A stretch of DNA of 64,000 nt, taken from DT-110 sp030148525. Lineage in GTDB: Bacteria; Bacteroidota; Bacteroidia; Chitinophagales; Saprospiraceae. Under the pieces are notes generated by a model. It did not search any database, was not told the origin of the DNA, and worked only from the letters and a program-made list of their open reading frames with translations. The DNA is taken from positions 3,286,001-3,350,000 of the forward strand of contig OZ245751.1 of the NCBI GenBank assembly GCA_965227445.1. The letters are read 5' to 3'. Positions 58,510 through 64,000 of this stretch are shown here, one piece after another. The position numbers were made by a program, and so were the translations under genes. Position 1 is the stretch's first letter, and every line of letters starts with the position of its first letter.

Positions 58510-59184
58510 ATGTCAGCCAATCGGATCACCATTGCCGTCGACGGATATTCCTCTTGCGGGAAAAGCACCCTGGCCCGGGCGCTGGCCCAGGCACTCGATT
58601 ACTTGTATATCGATACGGGTGCCATGTACCGGGCAGTTACACTGTACACCCTGGAACAAGGTATTGACCCGCACGATTGGAACGCCGTAGCCAGCCTGCT
58701 GCCCTCCATCCGGATCCGTTTCGAATCAGCAGCCGGTGGCCCCATCACCTTGCTAAACGATCGGCGGGTGGAAGACCGCATTCGCAATATGGATGTTAGC
58801 CGCAACGTAAGTCCCATTGCTACTATACCCGCCGTACGGCGAAAAATGGTCGAGCAACAACGGGAAATGGGACGGGCGGCCGGGGTTGTTCTGGATGGAC
58901 GGGATATTGGCACCGTTGTTTTCCCCAATGCTCCGGTCAAGCTTTTCCTGACCGCCGACCTGGAAGAGCGAGTGTGCCGACGCCAAAAACAACTGGAAGA
59001 AAGCGGGAAAGAAATTACGGCCTTAGAGATACGCCGTAATCTCCTGGAGCGCGATTATATAGATTCTACCCGGTCCGACAGCCCGCTGCGCAAGGCGCAT
59101 GACGCCATCCTGATCGATAATACCAACCTGACACCGATCGAACAGTTAGCCGTATGTTTGGCCATTGTCAAAGCCCGGATTTAG
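58510..59184 (+). CDS. cmk: Cytidylate kinase
   Basis: 224 residues from the ATG at 58510 (MSANRITIAVDGYSSCGKST); 34 more codons are open upstream but precede the P-loop by too much. It phosphorylates CMP and dCMP. Motifs: DGYSSCGKSTLARALA (P-loop), YIDTGAMYRAVTLY, RGVVLDGRDIG-type segment (VVLDGRDIGTVVFPNA) and RDYIDSTRSDSPLRKA. Start of a three-gene run with the ABC exporter (15-base gap) and the GhrA-like gene (4-base gap). Confidence 0.96.
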   Translation: MSANRITIAVDGYSSCGKSTLARALAQALDYLYIDTGAMYRAVTLYTLEQGIDPHDWNAVASLLPSIRIRFESAAGGPITLLNDRRVEDRIRNMDVSRNVSPIATIPAVRRKMVEQQREMGRAAGVVLDGRDIGTVVFPNAPVKLFLTADLEERVCRRQKQLEESGKEITALEIRRNLLERDYIDSTRSDSPLRKAHDAILIDNTNLTPIEQLAVCLAIVKARI

Positions 59185-59199
59185 TAAAAGCGAGGTAAA

Positions 59200-60990
59200 A
59201 TGAATTCCACCGTCGAACGCCCAATGTACCGCCTCTTCCAGTACCTCGACCGGTACCGGCAGCGACTGTGGTTGGCCATCAGCTCCAGCGTTAGCAATAA
59301 GATACTGGACCTGATGCCTCCCTTTCTGACAGCCTGGCTAATCGATTCGGTGAGTGGCCGGATCCCGGTCTGGATCGAATCGGGAATGGGGTATTCCGAA
59401 CCCTGGCCCATCGTGTTGATGCTGACAGTAGCTACCCTGGTGGTTTTTGGTGGTGAGAGCTTTTTTGAATGGCGATTTAAGCGTGGCTTTATGCGACTCG
59501 CCCAGACTGTACAACACGACATTCGCCTCGATGCCTACGACAGCCTGCAGGACCGTGAATTAGCCTACTTCGAAAATCAGCGTACGGGAAACCTGATGGC
59601 CATGCTCAACGACGATATCAATCAGTTGGAACGCTTTCTGAACGGGGTATTCAATGAGATCGTGCAATTGATCACCTTGTTGCTATTTGCAGGCTGGGCT
59701 CTTTGCCAGGTGTCCCTGCCCCTGGGTTTGTTGGGGATGACGCCAATCCCCTTTATTATTCTCGGAAGTTTCTACTACCAGCGCAAAGTAGCCCCCTATT
59801 ACCGGTCGGTGCGGGAAGGGGTCGGCGATTTAGGTGCTCGCCTCGAAAACAACCTGTCGGGTGTCCTCGTCATTAAAAGTTTTACAGCCGAAGCCTTTGA
59901 ACGGGAACGGGTGGAGGACGTAAGTGCCGAATACCGCGACGCCAATTTCCGGGCGATTCGCTGGAATGCTGTCTATGTGCCCTTAATCCGCATGCTGATC
60001 GCACTGGGTTTTGCGGGTACCCTGGCCATTGGCGCCTGGTGGGCGATTAATACCCCCGAACGATTTACCCTCGGCAACCTGGCTTTCTTCGCCATGATGA
60101 TCCAAAGACTGCTGTGGCCGGTAACCCGACTGGGAAATATCTTCGATGAATTCGAGCGGGCCCGTGCTGCCAGTCGTCGCGTTTTTGGACTGATCGACAG
60201 CCGCACTACCCTACCAGATCCGGCTCATCCCAAGCAGTTACCTGTTGACGGTGGTGATGTCGAATTATCGGGGGTAACGTTTGGCTACAAGCCCGAAGAA
60301 CCCATCCTGAAAAACATCCAACTAACTATTCCCCAGGGACATACCGTAGGTATTGCCGGCCCTACCGGTAGTGGTAAAACTACGCTGATAAAATTATTAC
60401 TGCGGTTGTACGATGTGCAGGAGGGAGCCATCAAATTGGGTGGAATGGATATTCGGGAGGTTACCCGCGCTAATCTGCGCCAGACTATTGGCCTGGTCAG
60501 CCAGGATGTGTACCTGTTTCACGGCACCATACGCGAAAACATCCTGTACGGACGACCCGAGGCGAATGACTCTTCCGTAGTGGACGTAGCCAAAAGAGCG
60601 GCGCTACACGATTTCATTGAGTCGTTACCAGCCGGCTACGACACGATTATTGGCGAACGGGGATTGAAGCTGAGTGGCGGCCAACGCCAACGTCTCAGTA
60701 TCGCTCGTGCTATTTTAAAGGATGCACCGGTGCTCATTCTCGACGAGGCGACCAGTGCTGTGGACACAGAAACCGAACGCATCATTCAAACGAATCTACA
60801 GGAATTGACTGCCGGTAAAACGGCTATTATTATTGCTCATCGTTTGTCGACGATTCGACATGCCGACCAGATCGTAGTACTCCACCAGGGGGAGATCCGG
60901 GAGACGGGCTCGCACGACGAATTAGTAGCTCAGGAAGGCATCTATTCCGACCTTTGGCACGTACAAACGGGAACCACCGTTAGAACATGA
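59200..60990 (+). CDS. ABC exporter, fused permease and ATPase (MsbA-like)
   Basis: 596 residues. Six-helix membrane domain (about 20-325) with a YFENQRTGNLMAMLNDDINQ coupling segment, then the ATPase: GIAGPTGSGKTTLIKLLLRL (Walker A), Q-loop LVSQDVYLF, LSGGQRQRLSIARAIL (signature), PVLILDEATSAVD (Walker B) and AHRLSTI (H-loop). It acts as a homodimer (or paired half-transporter) moving lipids or other hydrophobic compounds outward. The substrate is unknown; MsbA is the closest general type. A GCGAGG ribosome-binding site precedes the ATG. Confidence 0.93.
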   Translation: MNSTVERPMYRLFQYLDRYRQRLWLAISSSVSNKILDLMPPFLTAWLIDSVSGRIPVWIESGMGYSEPWPIVLMLTVATLVVFGGESFFEWRFKRGFMRLAQTVQHDIRLDAYDSLQDRELAYFENQRTGNLMAMLNDDINQLERFLNGVFNEIVQLITLLLFAGWALCQVSLPLGLLGMTPIPFIILGSFYYQRKVAPYYRSVREGVGDLGARLENNLSGVLVIKSFTAEAFERERVEDVSAEYRDANFRAIRWNAVYVPLIRMLIALGFAGTLAIGAWWAINTPERFTLGNLAFFAMMIQRLLWPVTRLGNIFDEFERARAASRRVFGLIDSRTTLPDPAHPKQLPVDGGDVELSGVTFGYKPEEPILKNIQLTIPQGHTVGIAGPTGSGKTTLIKLLLRLYDVQEGAIKLGGMDIREVTRANLRQTIGLVSQDVYLFHGTIRENILYGRPEANDSSVVDVAKRAALHDFIESLPAGYDTIIGERGLKLSGGQRQRLSIARAILKDAPVLILDEATSAVDTETERIIQTNLQELTAGKTAIIIAHRLSTIRHADQIVVLHQGEIRETGSHDELVAQEGIYSDLWHVQTGTTVRT

Positions 60991-60994
60991 ATCT

Positions 60995-61924
60995 ATGGCT
61001 ATTGCAATCATTTGCCCCGGCAGGGACACCAGCATGCTCCGCCAGGCCTTGCAGGGAGAATTACCCGGCGTACGGGTCCTCGATTACCCATACGTGCCGC
61101 GTCCTCAGGATGTAGAGCTGGCCGTTGTCTGGAAACAACCTGCCGGAGTAACTGCCGACATGCCCAATTTACGACTCATCAGCTCTCTGGGAGCAGGTGT
61201 CGACCACATTCTGCGGGATACCACTCTTCCGGAGAGTATACCGGTCGTGCGGATTGTCGATCCGGGATTGACCATTGATATGCGACGATACCTGCTGATG
61301 GCAGTTTTGCATTTTCACAAAAATATGCCGCGTCTTTTTAGTCACCGGGCGCAGAAAAAGTGGGGCCAGACGGAAAATGTGACCATTCCCATGCGTGTCG
61401 GCATCATGGGATTAGGCGTACTGGGTGCTGATATTGCCACCCATCTACACCTGCTGGGCTTTGATGTTTTTGGGTATAGCAACAATCCGAGAACACTGGA
61501 GGGAATACCCTGCTTCAGTGAATCGGAAGGCGAACTAAACAAATTCCTGGGTGAAGTGAATTGCCTGATCTGTCTGCTCCCCCTGACCCACCAAACACGG
61601 GGCATTTTGAATCGGGCTCTTTTCCAGAAGCTTCCGCAGGGAAGCTTTTTGATCAATGTGGGCCGCGGTGCTCACCTGGTCGAAGCCGATTTAATCTGGG
61701 CCCTGGATCGGGGGATCATTCGGGGGGCCTTCCTGGATGTGTTATCAGAGGAACCGCCCGGTGATGAACACCCCTTTTGGGAATACCCTGAGATCATTAT
61801 GACCCCGCATATTGCCAGTATCACCGATCAGGAGGCCGCCGCCCGACAGATCGCCGAAAACTATCGGCGTCTGCGAAACGAGCAACCTTTACTTAATCGG
61901 GTAGACCGGGCACGGGGGTATTGA
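60995..61924 (+). CDS. D-2-hydroxyacid dehydrogenase, GhrA-like (glyoxylate/hydroxypyruvate reductase)
   Basis: 309 residues, the length of GhrA. NAD(P)-binding VGIMGLGVLGADIATHLHLLG; substrate loop LRLISSLGAGVDHIL; NVGRGAHLVEADLIWALDRG; catalytic Arg/Glu region and His in MTPHIASITD. It reduces glyoxylate or hydroxypyruvate, or a related 2-oxoacid. It is the last gene of the cmk-ABC run, and its TGA is the first base of a 95-bp perfect seven-base array. Confidence 0.88.
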   Translation: MAIAIICPGRDTSMLRQALQGELPGVRVLDYPYVPRPQDVELAVVWKQPAGVTADMPNLRLISSLGAGVDHILRDTTLPESIPVVRIVDPGLTIDMRRYLLMAVLHFHKNMPRLFSHRAQKKWGQTENVTIPMRVGIMGLGVLGADIATHLHLLGFDVFGYSNNPRTLEGIPCFSESEGELNKFLGEVNCLICLLPLTHQTRGILNRALFQKLPQGSFLINVGRGAHLVEADLIWALDRGIIRGAFLDVLSEEPPGDEHPFWEYPEIIMTPHIASITDQEAAARQIAENYRRLRNEQPLLNRVDRARGY

Positions 61925-62018
61925 CGGATTACGGATTACGGATTACGGATTACGGATTACGGATTACGGATTACGGATTACGGATTACGGATTACGGATT
62001 ACGGATTACGGATTACGG
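61924..62018. repeat. Perfect seven-base tandem repeat (ACGGATT, about 13.6 units)
   Basis: 95 bases of ACGGATT without a mismatch, beginning on the last base of the GhrA-like stop codon. Units of seven shift the frame each time. Confidence 0.98.
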
Positions 62019-62124
62019 CTAAGATGTTCTTTCCTCTTAACCAAGTCAAATAGTTGGGGCAAAGATTTGTCTGCATTCATGAGCAAATCCGGTGCAGTTA
62101 TGAATCGCATGAAGCAAACCGTTT

Positions 62125-62170
62125 ACCGTAGGCCGTAAATCGTGAGCCGTCTATCGTGAGCCGTCTATCT
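62125..62170. repeat. Degenerate seven-base array (GCCGTCT/ATCGTGA)
   Basis: ACCGTAG GCCGTAA ATCGT, then GAGCCGTCT ATCGTGA GCCGTCT. It abuts the stop codon of the next, opposite-strand gene at 62170. Confidence 0.75.
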
Positions 62171-62586
62171 TACAAATCTTTGATGGAGTTGCGATCGGTA
62201 AGGATGTCCTTCAATTCTTTAAGAAACTGGTATTGGTGCGGCAGGACTTTCTTAAAAGCGTCTTTGACCGTAATGAAGGTACCTGACTCCATATGAGATA
62301 TCTGGTCTTTAACAAAACGGGCATCCTCAAACAACATTTTTTTAAGGCTCGGAATGTCGTGGTATTCACCTTCGACAGCCCAGGCTTCTTCGGTACCGCC
62401 ACCTTCCTGTTGAACGGGATCTAATTCGATCAAGCGGTCGGCATCTTCCCAGATTGACTCTCTTTCATTGCGCGAGGGACTGGCCGGAATTTCGAATTCC
62501 TCATCATTCCGATTCGTCAAGAAGATTTCCAGCCCTTTTTCGCGAAAGCGATATATGATCAAGTGTACTTTCTTAGAGAATTGCAT
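62170..62586 (-). CDS. Conserved-looking protein of unknown function
   Basis: 138 residues, soluble. The N-terminus (VHLIIYRFREKGLEIFLTNR) looks like the first strands of a Nudix-type fold, but no Nudix box (GX5EX7REUXEEXGU) is present. The middle holds an acidic segment (RLIELDPVQQEGGGTEEAWA); the C-terminal third is helical and charged. It could be a degenerate Nudix-like protein or something unrelated. Its stop lies against a seven-base array. Confidence 0.6.
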   Translation of the reverse strand: MQFSKKVHLIIYRFREKGLEIFLTNRNDEEFEIPASPSRNERESIWEDADRLIELDPVQQEGGGTEEAWAVEGEYHDIPSLKKMLFEDARFVKDQISHMESGTFITVKDAFKKVLPHQYQFLKELKDILTDRNSIKDL

Positions 62587-62836
62587 AGTTGCCAGTCCTT
62601 TACGTGAATATTCGTGATGTTGTAACGTTGGTCAATCAAGAATGTTGAAGAATTTACGTACGTCACCACTTTACCCATTGGGTATGCTAAGGTCGACAGT
62701 TTCCCAAGTATACCCAAACCTGAACCACAAGGTCTGCCGTTTATTTCCGGCACCTAAAAAGTAAAAAGTCCTTAACAAGGCACAATAACCACAGCTAAAT
62801 CAATTGTTTCGGCAGCTTGGGATTTACGACAACCAA

Positions 62837-63493
62837 CTACTTGCTATCAGCTTGTTTAGTCACTTCAAACAGTACTAATCCGAGAAGGATTGCTTCTTCT
62901 TCGGTACTCAAATTATTTCCGGTATAATCGAAAACTCGTTGAATAAGATCGGAGGATTTAGGGATTTTCACACTGGCAACTTCTTCGCCCTGGATAATCA
63001 GGGGGTGCCGGTCAGTTACGGACTTATCCAGTTTGGCGATCATTTTCCCGGTGCGCTGACCAATTAAGTACCCATTGGCCGGCTGGTAGGATCCAAGCAC
63101 CTGATCATCGATCACTATGCTTACATCCTTTTCTTTTTCCCAGTAGTAAAAGGCTCGCTGGTGCGTCAAAATGACCATCAGGGCATTTTTTTTATTGTAC
63201 CGGCGGTAAGACACTCCGGCTACCGGTTCTTCGAAAATGGAGGTAATGGTTGCCTTCCACTTCTTTCCCCCTATCTTTTTCCGTTCGGCTGACTTGACAT
63301 TGTACGACAGGATTTCCAGATCATTTTTATCGAGTTTAACCGGATCGTGGAAGAAGGACCGGACGTCGGCTTCCATGGACTCCAGGTCTTTCTGAACCTT
63401 TTTTTGCGTAAGCTTGAAGCCTGGTAGGGACCTGGTAAAAAGCCAGAATCCCGTCCCTGCTACTACCAGTGCTGAAAGTGCTAAAATACCCAT
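62837..63493 (-). CDS. Membrane-anchored protein of unknown function
   Basis: 218 residues. One N-terminal hydrophobic segment (ILALSALVVAGTGFWLFTRS), then a charged linker helix (TQKKVQKDLESMEADV) and a mixed alpha/beta soluble domain (LEILSYNVKSAERKKIGG, ALMVILTHQRAFYYWEKEKD, VIDDQVLGSYQPANGYLIG). No catalytic motif is visible. It starts 38 bases after the stop of the partial gene upstream, so the two are probably cotranscribed. The 250 bases downstream (62587-62836) hold nothing recognisable. Confidence 0.65.
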   Translation of the reverse strand: MGILALSALVVAGTGFWLFTRSLPGFKLTQKKVQKDLESMEADVRSFFHDPVKLDKNDLEILSYNVKSAERKKIGGKKWKATITSIFEEPVAGVSYRRYNKKNALMVILTHQRAFYYWEKEKDVSIVIDDQVLGSYQPANGYLIGQRTGKMIAKLDKSVTDRHPLIIQGEEVASVKIPKSSDLIQRVFDYTGNNLSTEEEAILLGLVLFEVTKQADSK

Positions 63494-63531
63494 ATTGGTT
63501 GTTTCCTTTTCCTAAAAAAACGATGTAACAA

Positions 63532-64000
63532 TTATCCACCCATTCCCGAGCCCTTGTCCAGTGGTATCTGATGCTTCTCTGGTTCGTCGAACTGTCGACT
63601 TCTGGCGCGCAAGGCAATCATGTCTTCCTTCGTTAATACCTCCCACTTGCGGTCGAGTATGGCCTGCATTTCCCTGGCAATTGCGGCCTGGTCTTCCCAG
63701 TAGGAATTGTCAACATCCGTTATATCCTGCACAATATCCTGGGTCATTGTGCGAATGGCGGGTGCAAAAGCTGATTTACCTCCCTTCCAGGCTTTTTCCA
63801 ATTTAGCCAACAGGTCGAGGTGGATGCCCCGCCCCAGCAAACTGTGCCCTCCGTAGTCCCAGGTCTGCAGAAAGTAAGCCGGGTAAAAGTGAGCTATGCT
63901 ATCCTGGGGGAACAGCTCAAGGGCAATCGCCACGAAAGCATCATCTTCGGAGCCTTCCGTCATGCGGGCTTTCTCCAGCCAATCGCTGTAATCGGCAAAG
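63532..64000 (-). CDS. Partial protein of unknown function, 5' end outside window
   Basis: The frame is open to the right edge: beyond the internal ATG at 63963 it continues upstream as FADYSDWLEKAR, so the true start lies outside. Visible part about 155 residues, soluble, with Trp/Tyr-rich (AYFLQTWDYGGHSLL) and helical (LLAKLEKAWKGGKSAF; IAREMQAILDRKWEVL) segments and a Gly-rich end (KGSGMGG). I do not recognise it. It is upstream of the membrane-anchored gene in the same orientation. Confidence 0.6.
   Translation of the reverse strand, partial: FADYSDWLEKARMTEGSEDDAFVAIALELFPQDSIAHFYPAYFLQTWDYGGHSLLGRGIHLDLLAKLEKAWKGGKSAFAPAIRTMTQDIVQDITDVDNSYWEDQAAIAREMQAILDRKWEVLTKEDMIALRARSRQFDEPEKHQIPLDKGSGMGG

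Noticed and set aside
61924..62018. CRISPR array
   Set aside because: The unit is seven bases with no spacers; it is a simple tandem repeat.

Overview
The window looks like chromosomal DNA of a gliding or surface-associated Bacteroidota, most likely Saprospiria (Lewinella or Haliscomenobacter relatives). The grounds are a SusC/SusD pair, three proteins with type IX secretion (T9SS) sorting domains of type A or B, a PorP/SprF outer-membrane protein, Bacteroidota-type promoters (TTTG ... TAnnTTTG) and several families confined to the phylum (DUF6495, a DUF2795 protein, MbnP-like lipoproteins). No rRNA, tRNA, CRISPR array, prophage or intact insertion sequence was seen. The genus is inferred from gene content only.

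Layout. 1-7.0 kb: the end of an exported-protein gene, a small lipoprotein, a SusD/SusC uptake pair and a divergent XRE-cupin regulator. 7.0-12.7 kb: an assimilatory sulfate-reduction operon on the minus strand (siroheme sulfite/nitrite reductase, two siroheme-synthesis enzymes, APS/PAPS reductase, then a ferredoxin-NADP reductase with its own promoter). It is preceded by a promoter, a 28-residue leader peptide with six consecutive Cys codons and a strong hairpin, which is the layout of a cysteine-sensing attenuator. 13.4-18.4 kb: a 1648-residue SprB-repeat adhesin; upstream of it lie three homologous hairpin/terminator units that resemble tandem small RNAs. 19.4-23.3 kb: two MauG-like di-heme proteins and two MbnP-like lipoproteins. 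23.3-33.5 kb: housekeeping and envelope genes (DEDDh exonuclease, ApbE, DoxX, glycosyltransferase, TerC, TrmD, FKBP, UbiX, thioredoxin-like). 33.8-40.7 kb: a secreted sugar dehydrogenase, FolC and an ExbB-ExbD-ExbD-TonB energy-transduction operon that could power SusC-type receptors. 43-47.3 kb: a beta-oxidation pair (FadB-like, thiolase) interrupted by a four-helix-bundle (S23) gene. 47.4-54.1 kb: PorP/SprF and a 1880-residue T9SS type-B surface protein with cohesin-like and PKD-like repeats. 55-64 kb: ABC permease, QueA, DUF2795, Cmk, ABC exporter, GhrA-like dehydrogenase and three poorly known genes, the last cut by the window end.

The intergenic DNA is unusual. It carries (i) arrays of seven-base repeats, each locus with its own unit, many starting at or next to a stop codon; (ii) a 124-bp dispersed repeat with TATACCG/CGGTATA ends in at least five places; (iii) a 165-bp near-palindrome with AGAGCGTGTTT ends plus partial copies; (iv) at least eight copies of the hairpin-forming 13-mer GGCTTTCGCCAAA; and (v) an inverted pair of about 250-bp repeats 28 kb apart. 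The best candidate for an undescribed system is the poly-cysteine leader of the sulfur operon, followed by the triple small-RNA-like array.
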